This document shows positions 17,095 through 25,836 of a stretch of DNA of 58,050 nucleotides, piece after piece. The position numbers and the translations under genes were made by a program. The first letter of the stretch is position 1; each line of letters begins with the position of its first letter. The notes beneath the pieces are model-generated. The model did no database searches. It had not been told where the DNA came from and saw nothing but the letters and a program-made list of their open reading frames with translations. Source of the stretch: Azospirillaceae bacterium (GTDB taxonomy: Bacteria; Pseudomonadota; Alphaproteobacteria; Azospirillales; Azospirillaceae). The stretch spans positions 1 through 58,050 of the forward strand of contig DASQNC010000042.1 in assembly GCA_035645145.1 (NCBI GenBank), in the 5' to 3' direction.

Positions 17095-18006
17095 ATGCCC
17101 CGTCCCGACGACAGCGCCACCGAGCCGGACGAGATCCGGCATCGCAAGACCACGGCCGCCCAATGGTTCGAGGAGATCCGAACCCGAATCTGCACCGCGT
17201 TCGAGCGGCTGGAGGACGAGTTGGCCGGAGGGCCGCACGGGGATCTTCCCCCCGGGCGGTTCGAACGCAAGGCCTGGGCACGGACCGACCAGGTGACGGG
17301 CGAGCCGGGCGGCGGCGGCGTCATGGCCATCATGAAGGGGCGGGTGTTCGAGAAGGTCGGCGTCAACGTCTCGACCGTCTGGGGCACCTTCAGCCCGGAA
17401 TTCCGCAGCCAGATCCCGGGTGCCGCCGGGGACGGGCGGTTCTGGGCCTCGGGCGTCAGCCTGGTCGCGCACATGCGCTCGCCCCTGGTCCCGGCGGTGC
17501 ACATGAACACCCGCCACATCGTCACCACCAAGGGCTGGTTCGGCGGCGGCGCCGACCTGACGCCGATGTTCCCGGACAGCGCGGAAACCGCGGAGGATGC
17601 GGCGGCCTTCCACGCCGCACTGAAGACCGCCTGCGACGCCCACGATGCCGGCTATTACCCGCGCTTCAAGGAATGGTGCGACCGCTACTTCTTCCTGCCG
17701 CACCGGGGCGAGCCGCGTGGTGCCGGCGGCATCTTCTACGACCAGTTGGACTCCGGCGACTGGGAACGGGATTTCGCCTTCACCCGGGATGTCGGTCTGG
17801 CCTTCCTCTCGGTCTACCCGGAAATCGTGCGCCGGCGCATGCACTTGCCCTGGACCCCGGAACAGCGGGAGCATCAGCTGGTCCGGCGGGGGCGCTACGT
17901 GGAATTCAACCTGATCTATGACCGGGGTACGACTTTTGGGTTGAAGACAGGCGGGAATACCGAGGCCATCCTGATGTCGCTGCCGCCGGAGGTCCGCTGG
18001 CCTTGA
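17095..18006 (+). CDS. hemF: Oxygen-dependent coproporphyrinogen III oxidase HemF
   Basis: A 303-residue HemF with the family blocks [52 protein letters not shown] and [19 protein letters not shown]. The enzyme decarboxylates coproporphyrinogen III to protoporphyrinogen IX using O2 in haem synthesis. Length matches the family. Together with the bc1 operon this fits aerobic respiration. The ribosome-binding site is weak, and the gene appears monocistronic. Confidence 0.97.
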   Translation: MPRPDDSATEPDEIRHRKTTAAQWFEEIRTRICTAFERLEDELAGGPHGDLPPGRFERKAWARTDQVTGEPGGGGVMAIMKGRVFEKVGVNVSTVWGTFSPEFRSQIPGAAGDGRFWASGVSLVAHMRSPLVPAVHMNTRHIVTTKGWFGGGADLTPMFPDSAETAEDAAAFHAALKTACDAHDAGYYPRFKEWCDRYFFLPHRGEPRGAGGIFYDQLDSGDWERDFAFTRDVGLAFLSVYPEIVRRRMHLPWTPEQREHQLVRRGRYVEFNLIYDRGTTFGLKTGGNTEAILMSLPPEVRWP

Positions 18007-18054
18007 GGTGAGCGGGGGGCCTTGCAGGTTTCGGCTCCCCGCTCCCCCGGTTTC

Positions 18055-19311
18055 TCAACCGGCAGCAATCCGGCGCTCCAGTTCCGACAGACAGGCCGCC
18101 CGGTCCGGACGGTAGTCGCGCTCCTCCCACCACCGTTCCACGATGCCCAGCAGCCGGCCGACCTCGGGGCCGGGCGGTACGCCGCGGGCGAGCGCATCCT
18201 TGCCTTTCAGCGGGAAAACCATTGGCGTCCAGTCCGCCGCGGCCGCAAGTGCCGCGCGCAGAGCATTGGCGGGCGGGGCCTCCGCGGGCGGGATCGTTTC
18301 GTCCGCCGCCGCCAGCCGCGCCAGATCCGTATAGGCGTCCGAGCCCAGGTGGTGCAGTGCACGGCGGCGGTCGCGTTCGTCCGCCTCCAGCCGGACGCCC
18401 GTCGGCGGGGCCGCGCAGCGGACCAGACGGTCGCGGTGGGCATTGGAGAGCTTGAGGCGCGCCGCCACGGCCAGCGCCACATCCGGATCCCGCGGCAGGA
18501 GCGCGGCCAGCCTGAGGATGGCGTCGCCCGGCAGGCCCAGCGCATGGTCGAGACGGACGAGGCGGTCCAGGCGCTTGGCATCGGTCGCGTCGGCAAGCAC
18601 GTGTCCGACGACGCCTTCCCCCTGCATCAGGCGCCAGACCGCCGCCGGATCCGGCGCTTCCAACAGGCGGAGCGTCTCGGCCTGCACGCGTTCGCCCGAG
18701 AGGCGGGGGAGGGCCGATGCCATGTCGCGGCAGGCGGCCAACTGGTCGGGGGCGGGCGGTTCCTTTCCGTACCAGGCCAGGAACCGGAAAAAGCGCAGCA
18801 GTCGCAGCACGTCCTCGCACAGGCGCTGGCGCGGGTCGCCGATGAAGCGGACCCGGCCCGCCTCCAGGTCGGCCAATCCGCCGAAGAAATCGTACAGCCG
18901 CCCGTCCGGGTCCATGAACAGGGCGTTGAACGTCAGGTCGCGGCGGGCGGCGTCGGCCTCCCAGTCGTCGGTGAAGGCCACCGTCGCATGGCGCCCGTCG
19001 GTGTCAACGTCCCGCCGCAGCGTCGTGATCTCGTAGGGCCGGCCGCCGGACACCGCGGTCACGGTGCCGTGGGCGATCCCGGTCGGCACGGCCTTCAACC
19101 CGGCGGTTTCCACCAGGGCGAGCACCCGGTCCGGCGGAAGCGGCGTGGCGATGTCCACGTCCTTCACCGGGCGCCCGGCCACCGCGTCCCGGACGCATCC
19201 GCCCACATAGCGGGCCGGAGCGCCGCCGGCCGCCAGCGCCGCCATGACCGCCTGTGTGCGCGGGTCCCGCATCCACGGCTGCGGCGGCAGGATGCCGGAG
19301 GGGCCGGTCAA
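18055..19311 (-). CDS. cca: CCA-adding tRNA nucleotidyltransferase
   Basis: A 418-residue class II nucleotidyltransferase. ARYVGGCVRDAVAG and KDVDIATPL provide the GGxVRD and DxD motifs, followed by RRDLTFNALFMD and a RLCEDVLRLLRFFRF helix. It adds or repairs the 3'-CCA of tRNAs. The apparent start is TTG, overlapping the upstream stop by four bases (TTGA); an ATG 13 codons downstream is an alternative. It is last in the four-gene operon DUF1285-Nudix-membrane protein-cca. Confidence 0.93.
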   Translation of the reverse strand: MTGPSGILPPQPWMRDPRTQAVMAALAAGGAPARYVGGCVRDAVAGRPVKDVDIATPLPPDRVLALVETAGLKAVPTGIAHGTVTAVSGGRPYEITTLRRDVDTDGRHATVAFTDDWEADAARRDLTFNALFMDPDGRLYDFFGGLADLEAGRVRFIGDPRQRLCEDVLRLLRFFRFLAWYGKEPPAPDQLAACRDMASALPRLSGERVQAETLRLLEAPDPAAVWRLMQGEGVVGHVLADATDAKRLDRLVRLDHALGLPGDAILRLAALLPRDPDVALAVAARLKLSNAHRDRLVRCAAPPTGVRLEADERDRRRALHHLGSDAYTDLARLAAADETIPPAEAPPANALRAALAAAADWTPMVFPLKGKDALARGVPPGPEVGRLLGIVERWWEERDYRPDRAACLSELERRIAAG

Positions 19312-19640
19312 GGGGACCGCCCCCCGGCATCATCCGGTGCCGGGGGGGGCGGCTGCCGCGGCGTGATCGTGCCCTCGACGACCCGGCCGTCCTCGACGTG
19401 CGCGGGCGTGTAGACACCGCCTGGAGGGGCCCCGCCGGTCAGGGCCATGGCGAACAGGACCCCGGCCGCCAGCACGGCGCCGGCCGGCAGCAGCAGATGC
19501 CACGGGACGTCGGCGTACCAGGGGGGGGGCGTGCCGGCCGCGATGTCGTGCGCACGCCGCCGTTCCACCGCCGACCACGCGAGGAATGCGAGGGTGGGCA
19601 GGAGCAGCGGCACAAGGACCATCAGCAGGATACGGATCAT
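19308..19640 (-). CDS. Small membrane protein (DUF6111-like)
   Basis: A 110-residue protein with two hydrophobic helices: IRILLMVLVPLLLPTLAFLA and WHLLLPAGAVLAAGVLFAMA. A Pro-rich tail follows (GTITPRQPPPPAPDDA). I believe it belongs to DUF6111, known from alphaproteobacteria in this same neighbourhood; the family name is from memory. Its ATG overlaps the Nudix stop (ATGA), and its own stop overlaps the cca start, so translation is probably coupled throughout. Function unknown. Confidence 0.65.
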   Translation of the reverse strand: MIRILLMVLVPLLLPTLAFLAWSAVERRRAHDIAAGTPPPWYADVPWHLLLPAGAVLAAGVLFAMALTGGAPPGGVYTPAHVEDGRVVEGTITPRQPPPPAPDDAGGRSP

Positions 19641-20260
19641 GTGCCCCCCCGCAGAACGTCCCGCAGGTTCACCAGCATGCCTGCCGTCGCGCCCCAGATG
19701 TAGCGGTCGCCGTAGACGAAGGCGTAGTAGCTGCGCTGGGCGCCTTTGAACTCGCGGGTGTGGCGCTCGCAATTGGCGGGATCCAGCACGAAGTCGAGCG
19801 GCACCTCGAAAACCTCGGCCACCTCGTTGGGGTCCGGCTTCAGGATGAACGGGGGGCGGATCAGTCCGACGACGGGCGTGATCTCGTAACCGGTGCGGGT
19901 GGCATAGGTGTCCAGCCGGCCGACGACGTCCACCCGGGGCGGGGCCAGGCCGATCTCCTCGTCGGTTTCCCGCAGGGCCGCCGCTTCCGCGTCGCGGTCG
20001 TCGGTTTCGATCCGGCCGCCGGGAAAGCTGATCTGGCCGGCGTGGGACGACAGGTGCGCGGTGCGCTGGGTGAAAAGGATGGTCGCCCCGTCCGGGCGCG
20101 TGACGATCGGCACCAGGACCGCCGCCGGCGTGAGCACGGCCGGCCGGCCGAGGCCGGGGTTCAGGTCGTCGTCCCCCCGTCTGGCCAGGAGGCGCGGGGG
20201 CCGGCCTGCCAGCCGGGAGAAGCAGGCGCGGACGTCTTCGCCCGTCACGGTCGGCGTCAC
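19637..20260 (-). CDS. Nudix hydrolase, coenzyme A pyrophosphatase-like
   Basis: A 207-residue Nudix protein. The Nudix box is complete: GGRIETDDRDAEAAALRETDEEIGL (G-x5-E-x7-REUxEE-x-G-U; positions about 98-122). The preceding FTQRTAHLSSHAGQISFPGG is the CoA-pyrophosphatase (NUDT7/YeaB) signature. It likely hydrolyses CoA or a related dinucleotide. The GTG start overlaps the DUF1285 stop (GTGA), which fixes the start. Confidence 0.88.
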   Translation of the reverse strand: MTPTVTGEDVRACFSRLAGRPPRLLARRGDDDLNPGLGRPAVLTPAAVLVPIVTRPDGATILFTQRTAHLSSHAGQISFPGGRIETDDRDAEAAALRETDEEIGLAPPRVDVVGRLDTYATRTGYEITPVVGLIRPPFILKPDPNEVAEVFEVPLDFVLDPANCERHTREFKGAQRSYYAFVYGDRYIWGATAGMLVNLRDVLRGGT

Positions 20261-20826
20261 GATGCGTCCGGTTTGCCCAGCGGGAAAAAGATTCCGTTGC
20301 TCCATACGCCGATGTGCGCCTCGCCGCCGATATCCCGCTCCGTACCGAGTTCCACCAGCGCGTAGAAGGGGGCCCGGTCGATGCGGGCCTCCAGGCCGGG
20401 TCTGACGAGGATATACGGACGGGGCTCCCCGCTGCCAGGGTCGAACCGCACGTGGATCGGGTGGTCGGGGCCGGCCTGCACGTGCTCGTCCAGATTGGTG
20501 CGGAATGTCAGCACCTGCGCCTCGCCGGTCCCGGAGGCATCGATCTCGACCGCGACGAAGGGGGCGTCCTCCACCTCGATACGCCCCCGCTCGGCGGGTG
20601 TGATCAGCCAATAGTCGCCGGCCTCGTCCCGACGCAGGACCGACGCGAACAGCTTGACCAATTCCAGCCGCCGGATGGGCGAGCCGTGATAGGTCCACGT
20701 CCCGTCCGTGAGGATGCGGATCTGGTAGCGCTCGTCCGCAGCCGTCGGACCGGCTTGTCCTGCGACCGTATTGCCCTGCGGCATCTTGATCCCTACGGCT
20801 GGATCAGGGGGAGCCGAATTTGTCAT
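20257..20826 (-). CDS. DUF1285 protein
   Basis: A 189-residue soluble protein with the DUF1285 features RILTDGTWTYHGSPIRRLEL, LFASVLRRDEAGDYWLITP, and EDAPFVAVEID. No enzymatic motif is visible. Related structures are small beta-rich proteins without assigned function. It starts the operon leading to cca and diverges from MoxR across a 191-base region. Confidence 0.85.
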   Translation of the reverse strand: MTNSAPPDPAVGIKMPQGNTVAGQAGPTAADERYQIRILTDGTWTYHGSPIRRLELVKLFASVLRRDEAGDYWLITPAERGRIEVEDAPFVAVEIDASGTGEAQVLTFRTNLDEHVQAGPDHPIHVRFDPGSGEPRPYILVRPGLEARIDRAPFYALVELGTERDIGGEAHIGVWSNGIFFPLGKPDAS

Positions 20827-20860
20827 CGTGGGCGCCGCACCAGAGACGTTGCCACATCAT

Positions 20861-20876
20861 TAACCCGCGTTGTTAA
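20861..20876. promoter_or_regulatory. Inverted repeat in the divergent DUF1285/MoxR promoter region
   Basis: TTAAC (20861-20865) and GTTAA (20872-20876) form a short inverted repeat in an AT-rich patch, unusual in this GC-rich DNA, between two divergent operons. It may be part of a promoter or an operator. The evidence is only position and composition. Confidence 0.25.
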
Positions 20877-21017
20877 CATGGGAACGCCCACTGCGTTCTG
20901 AAACGCCGCCGGGGCGACGCGAACGCCGAACCGGCGGAAGGCACTCGACCCGTCCGGGCCCCTGATCCGGGGCCCTGGCCCTTCGTCCCGCTCTTGCCCC
21001 GTCCAGGAGACCGACGC

Positions 21018-22040
21018 GTGACCGCCACCAGTTCCACCCGGACCCCGGCCGGCCCCGACAGCCCCGCCCAGATGCTTGCCGAGGTCGAGGCGCTGGGCGT
21101 CCGGCTCGCCAACGTGCGCGAGCGGATCGGCCGCATCATCTTCGGCCAGCAGGAGGTCGTGGACCTGACCCTGACCACGCTGCTTGCCGGCGGGCACATG
21201 CTGCTGATCGGCGTGCCGGGCCTTGCCAAGACCCGTCTGGTCGAGACCCTGGGCACGGTGTTCGGCATGGACGAGCGCCGGGTCCAATGCACGCCCGACC
21301 TGATGCCGGCCGACATCCTGGGCTCGGAGGTGCTGGAGGAGGACGAGCGCGGCCAGCGTTTCTTCCGCTTCCTTCCCGGTCCGGTGTTCTGCCAGCTCCT
21401 GATGGCGGACGAGATCAACCGCGCCAGCCCGCGCACCCAGTCGGCGCTGTTGCAGGCGATGCAGGAACGGCGGGTGTCGGTCGCCGGCCACTACCATCCG
21501 CTGCCCGAGCCCTTCCACGTGCTGGCGACCCAGAACCCGCTGGAGCAGGAAGGCACCTATCCGTTGCCCGAGGCGCAGCTCGACCGGTTCCTGATGCAGA
21601 TCGACGTCACCTATCCCGACCGGGACGCCGAACGGCGGATGCTGGTGGCCACCACCGGTCTGGACATCGAGACCCCGACGGCCGTGCTCACGCCCGACGA
21701 ACTGATGCAGGCCCAACGCCTGGTCCGCCGCCTGCCGGTGGGCGAAAGCGTGGTCGAGGGCATCCTGACGCTGGTGCGGGGCGGCCGGCCGGAAACCGCC
21801 GACCTGCCGGAGGTGCAGCGGCATGTGGCCTGGGGGCCCGGGCCGCGCGCCAGTCAGGCGCTGATGCTGGCGGCGCGCGCCCGCGCGCTTCTGGACGGGC
21901 GGTTGTCCCCGTCGCTGGACGATGTGCTGGCGCTGGCCAAGCCGGTCTTGAAGCACCGCATGGCGGTGAACTTCGCCGCCCGCGCCGACGGCATCACCGT
22001 CGACGATATCATCGACCGCCTGTGCACCCCTCTGCGGTGA
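21018..22040 (+). CDS. MoxR-family AAA+ ATPase
   Basis: A 340-residue MoxR ATPase. Walker A reads GVPGLAKT, Walker B LLMADEINRASPRTQSALLQ, and sensor 1 VLATQNPLEQEGTYPLPEAQ; all are diagnostic. MoxR proteins act as chaperone-like ATPases paired with vWA-domain proteins. The GTG start has AGGAGA seven bases upstream. It is the first gene of an operon with DUF58, BatA/DUF4159 and a vWA/amidotransferase-like protein. Confidence 0.92.
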   Translation: MTATSSTRTPAGPDSPAQMLAEVEALGVRLANVRERIGRIIFGQQEVVDLTLTTLLAGGHMLLIGVPGLAKTRLVETLGTVFGMDERRVQCTPDLMPADILGSEVLEEDERGQRFFRFLPGPVFCQLLMADEINRASPRTQSALLQAMQERRVSVAGHYHPLPEPFHVLATQNPLEQEGTYPLPEAQLDRFLMQIDVTYPDRDAERRMLVATTGLDIETPTAVLTPDELMQAQRLVRRLPVGESVVEGILTLVRGGRPETADLPEVQRHVAWGPGPRASQALMLAARARALLDGRLSPSLDDVLALAKPVLKHRMAVNFAARADGITVDDIIDRLCTPLR

Positions 22041-22098
22041 TGGCGCGCATGGCCCCGGTCCCGCGTCCGTCCCATTCCGTAGCCCCCCGGTCGTAGCC

Positions 22099-23028
22099 AT
22101 GGCAAGGACGGACGCCGAGACCCCGAGAGGCCGGGCCCTGCGCACCCAGCACGGGGCGGAGAGCCTCGCCGCCCGGCTGCCGCCGTTGCTGGTGGCGGCC
22201 GAGCGGGTGGCGGCCACCGTCGCCCAGGGTGTCCACGGCCGCCGCCGGGTCGGTTCCGGCGAGACCTTCTGGCAGTTCCGCCGCTATGCCGCGGGCGACA
22301 GCACGCAGCGCATCGACTGGCGCCAGTCCGCCAAGGGGCGGCACGTCTTTGTGCGCGAAAACGAGTGGGAAGCGGCGCAGAGCGTCTGGTTGTGGCGCGA
22401 TGCCTCCCCGTCGATGGCGTGGCGGTCCGCGCCCGACTTGCCGACGAAGCGGGAACGGGCGGATTTGCTGACGCTCGCCGTTGCCGTGCTTCTGGTCCGG
22501 GGCGGCGAGCGGTTCGCCCTGATGGGCAGCGGCCGCCCGCCCGCCGGCAACGCCGTCGCGCTCAACCGTGCCGCGCTCGATCTGATCGCCGCCCCGGACG
22601 GCGATGCCGTGACGTCCGGAGCGGGGCAGGGGGGCGGACTGCCGCCGGACCTGCCGCTGCCGCGGCATGCCTCCGTGCTGCTGGTCGGCGACTTCCTGTC
22701 CCCGCTGGCGTCCGTGAACGAGGCGGTCGGGGCCATGGCCCGGCGCGGCGTGCGCGGGCACCTGCTGCAGGTTCTGGATCCGGCCGAGGAGACGCTGCCC
22801 TTCGGTGGGCGTGTCGAATTCGAAGGGTTGGAGGGGGAGGGCGATGTCATGGTCCCGCGGGTCGAGGCCGTCCGCACGGCCTACCAGGAGAAGCTGGCCG
22901 CCCACCGGGCGGGGCTCGAATCCATTGCGCGGGCTGCCGGCTGGACCTTCCTGACCCACCGAACCGACCGCCCGCCCCAGGCCACATTGCTGGCACTGTG
23001 GGGCGCGCTTGCCATGGAGCCGGTGTAG
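22099..23028 (+). CDS. DUF58 protein partner of MoxR
   Basis: A 309-residue protein with the DUF58 signature FRRYAAGDSTQRIDWRQSAK, then VRENEWEAAQSVWLWRDASP, a vWA-like strand where D-x-S-x-S is kept as DASPS. It is likely cytoplasmic and interacts with MoxR. The stop abuts the next ATG directly, so translation of the two is coupled. A 58-base gap separates it from moxR. Confidence 0.88.
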   Translation: MARTDAETPRGRALRTQHGAESLAARLPPLLVAAERVAATVAQGVHGRRRVGSGETFWQFRRYAAGDSTQRIDWRQSAKGRHVFVRENEWEAAQSVWLWRDASPSMAWRSAPDLPTKRERADLLTLAVAVLLVRGGERFALMGSGRPPAGNAVALNRAALDLIAAPDGDAVTSGAGQGGGLPPDLPLPRHASVLLVGDFLSPLASVNEAVGAMARRGVRGHLLQVLDPAEETLPFGGRVEFEGLEGEGDVMVPRVEAVRTAYQEKLAAHRAGLESIARAAGWTFLTHRTDRPPQATLLALWGALAMEPV

Positions 23029-25836
23029 ATGCTCGCGCTCGGACCGCTCGCCTTCACCACGCCCTGGCTGCTCGCCGCCCTCGTGGCGCTGCCGGTGATC
23101 TGGTGGCTGCTGCGGGTCACCCCGCCGTCGCCCCAGCGGGTGCGGTTCCCGGCGATCCGGCTGCTGTTCGACCTGGACCGGAAGGAGGAGACGCCGGCCC
23201 GCACGCCCTGGTGGCTCCTGCTGCTGCGGCTGGTGCTGGCGGGGCTGGTGATCCTGGCGCTCGCGGGGCCGCTGTTGAACCCGAATGCCGCCATGCCGGG
23301 TTCCGGCCCGGTGGTGCTGGTGGTGGACAACGGCTGGGCGGCCGGGCGCGACTGGCCCGCCCGCCAGCAGGCCATGCTGGACGTGGTCGACCAGGCCGGC
23401 CGGGCGGGACGCGAGGTGGTGTTGCTGCCCACCGCCCCTTCGGCCAGCGGCGATGCCCCCACGGCCTCCGGCCTGATGCGTGCCGCCGACGCACGCCGGG
23501 CGGTGCAGTTGCTGGAGCCGCATCCCTGGCCGACGGCGCGTGCCGCCGCGGTGGACGCGGTGCGGGGATTGTCCCTGCGCGGGTCCGCCCATGCGGTCTG
23601 GCTGTCCGACGGTCTGGCCGACCCCTCGGTCGCGGGTCAGCGGCCCGATCAGACCGCAAACGCGGCAAGGACCCTGGCCGAGGCCCTGCAAAGGCTCGGC
23701 AGCCTGGAAGTCCGGGTGGAACCGGCACCGCGCCTGCCCATGATCCTGCTGCCGCCGGCGACGGAGGGGAGCGATTTCGTGGCGCGCCTGGTGCGGACGG
23801 CCGCCGGACCGGCGGAGCCCGCCGCGGTCCAGGTGTCGGCGGCCGACGGACGGATGCTCGCCCGCGAGCCCATGCCGTTCGCCCAAGGGGCCAAAACGGC
23901 AGAGGCCCGTATTCGGCTGCCGTCCGAACTGCGCAACGAGGCCGCGGCCATCCGCATCGAGAATGAAACCACGGTCGGGGCGACGGTGCTGATCGACGAG
24001 CGCTGGCGTCGCCGTCCGGTCGGTCTGGTCTCCGGCCGGCCGGAGCAGGAGAGCCAGCCGCTTCTGTCCGACCTGCATTACCTTGAGCGCGCACTGTCGC
24101 CGTACAGCGAGGTGCGGCGAGGTTCCATCCAACAGCTTCTTCAGAACGACCTCTCGGTGCTGATCCTGTCGGATGTCGGTGCCCTGTCGGGACCGGAGGC
24201 CGAGGGGATCGGCCGGTGGGTGGAAAAGGGCGGGGTCGTGGTCCGTTTCGCCGGTCCGCGGCTGGCCCAGAATGCCGACCAGCTTGTACCCGTCCGTCTG
24301 CGGCAGGGGGACAGGCGCCTGGGTGGGGCCCTGTCATGGGAGCAGCCGGCGAAGTTGGCGCCGTTCCCCGAGCTGGGGCCGTTCGCCGGACTGCCCGTGG
24401 CCCCGGATGTGGAGGTGGCGCGCCAGGTTCTGGCCGAGCCGGCGCCCGATCTGGGCGAGCGGACCTGGGCGCAACTGGCCGACGGCACGCCCCTGGTGAC
24501 CGGCGCCAAACGGGGGGATGGCTGGGTGGTCCTGGTCCACACCACCGCCAACCCGGACTGGTCGAACCTGCCCCTGTCCGGCCTCTACGTCGAAATGCTG
24601 CGGCGGCTGACCGGCCTGTCCGCGGGCGTGGCCGGTGCGCTGCGCGGCGTCGTCCTGGCCCCGGTCGAGGTGCTGGACGGGATGGGCCGGCTGGTGTCCC
24701 CGCCACCCACGGCGTATCCCCTGTCCCAAGGAGGGGCGGAGGCCCCCCCGACCGTGGGGCCGCATCATCCGCCCGGATTCTACGGCACCACCGATGCCCG
24801 CCAGGCGTTGAACCTGACCGCGGGGCTGACGGATATCGCACCGCTGCCGCCCCTTCCGCCGGGCGTGACGTTGACCGGATACGCCGGCGCCGGGGAGGTG
24901 GATCTGCTGCCCTGGCTTCTTGGTGCGGCCATGGGGCTCGCCATGCTGGATCTGATCATCGCGCTCCTGTTGCGCGGCCTGCTGCCCACCCCCGCCCGCC
25001 GGAGTGGTGGCTTGTCCGGTGCCCGCCGTGCCACCGCCGCGTCGCTGGTTCCGGCGGCACTCGCCATCGGCGTCGCGCTGCTGGCGGCATCCCCGGGTGC
25101 CCGCGCCCAGTCCCTGGACGAGCGCGAGGCCGTGGCGGTCACCTCGGAAACGCACTTGGCCTATGTCATCACCGGCGACCGGGAACAGGACACGCTGTCC
25201 AAGGCCGGGCTTGACGGGCTCAGCGGCGTGCTGGCGCGCCGCACCTCCATCGAGGCGCAGGAGGCGAAGGCCGTCGATCCCGAAGTGGACGAGCTGGCCT
25301 TCTACGCCCTGATCTATTGGCCGATGACGTCGGCGCAGCAGCCGCTGTCGCCGGTGGCCCAGGAGCGGATCAACACCTTCCTGCGCAATGGCGGGACCAT
25401 CCTGTTCGACACCCGCGACGCCCAGTTCGGCGGTGTCGGCGGGACCGGCCCCGGCAGCCAGGCGTTGCGTCTGGTGACCCTCGGGCTCGACATTCCGCCC
25501 CTGGCACCGGTTCCGCCCGACCATGTCCTGTCCAAGGCGTTCTACCTGATGCAGGAGTTTCCGGGCCGCTACGCCGGTGGGGAGGTCTGGTTGGAGGCCC
25601 AGGAGAACGGCAGCAACGACGGCGTGTCGTCGGTTGTGGTCGGGGCCAACGACTGGGCTGCCGCCTGGGCCATGGACGAGGCCGGTCGTCCCCTTGCGGC
25701 CGTCGTGCCGGGCGGGGAACGCCAGCGCGAGATGGCCTACCGGTTCGGGGTCAACCTTGTCATGTACGTCCTGACCGGCAATTACAAGACCGATCAGGTT
25801 CATGTTCCCGCCATCCTGGAGCGGTTGGGTCAATGA
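23029..25836 (+). CDS. BatA-N / DUF4159 large membrane protein
   Basis: A 935-residue protein. The N-terminus has two membrane helices of the BatA type (FTTPWLLAALVALPVIWWLL and WWLLLLRLVLAGLVILALAG) flanking FPAIRLLFDL. A vWA-like domain follows, but its metal site is degenerate: VVDNGWAAGRDW replaces DxSxS. A class I amidotransferase-like segment (LILSDVGALSGPEAEGIGRW) lies near residue 380. Further helices occur near residues 625-645 and 675-695. The C-terminal DUF4159 domain spans roughly 700-930 (INTFLRNGGTILFDTRDAQF). The role is unknown, probably envelope-linked with MoxR. Confidence 0.85.
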   Translation: MLALGPLAFTTPWLLAALVALPVIWWLLRVTPPSPQRVRFPAIRLLFDLDRKEETPARTPWWLLLLRLVLAGLVILALAGPLLNPNAAMPGSGPVVLVVDNGWAAGRDWPARQQAMLDVVDQAGRAGREVVLLPTAPSASGDAPTASGLMRAADARRAVQLLEPHPWPTARAAAVDAVRGLSLRGSAHAVWLSDGLADPSVAGQRPDQTANAARTLAEALQRLGSLEVRVEPAPRLPMILLPPATEGSDFVARLVRTAAGPAEPAAVQVSAADGRMLAREPMPFAQGAKTAEARIRLPSELRNEAAAIRIENETTVGATVLIDERWRRRPVGLVSGRPEQESQPLLSDLHYLERALSPYSEVRRGSIQQLLQNDLSVLILSDVGALSGPEAEGIGRWVEKGGVVVRFAGPRLAQNADQLVPVRLRQGDRRLGGALSWEQPAKLAPFPELGPFAGLPVAPDVEVARQVLAEPAPDLGERTWAQLADGTPLVTGAKRGDGWVVLVHTTANPDWSNLPLSGLYVEMLRRLTGLSAGVAGALRGVVLAPVEVLDGMGRLVSPPPTAYPLSQGGAEAPPTVGPHHPPGFYGTTDARQALNLTAGLTDIAPLPPLPPGVTLTGYAGAGEVDLLPWLLGAAMGLAMLDLIIALLLRGLLPTPARRSGGLSGARRATAASLVPAALAIGVALLAASPGARAQSLDEREAVAVTSETHLAYVITGDREQDTLSKAGLDGLSGVLARRTSIEAQEAKAVDPEVDELAFYALIYWPMTSAQQPLSPVAQERINTFLRNGGTILFDTRDAQFGGVGGTGPGSQALRLVTLGLDIPPLAPVPPDHVLSKAFYLMQEFPGRYAGGEVWLEAQENGSNDGVSSVVVGANDWAAAWAMDEAGRPLAAVVPGGERQREMAYRFGVNLVMYVLTGNYKTDQVHVPAILERLGQ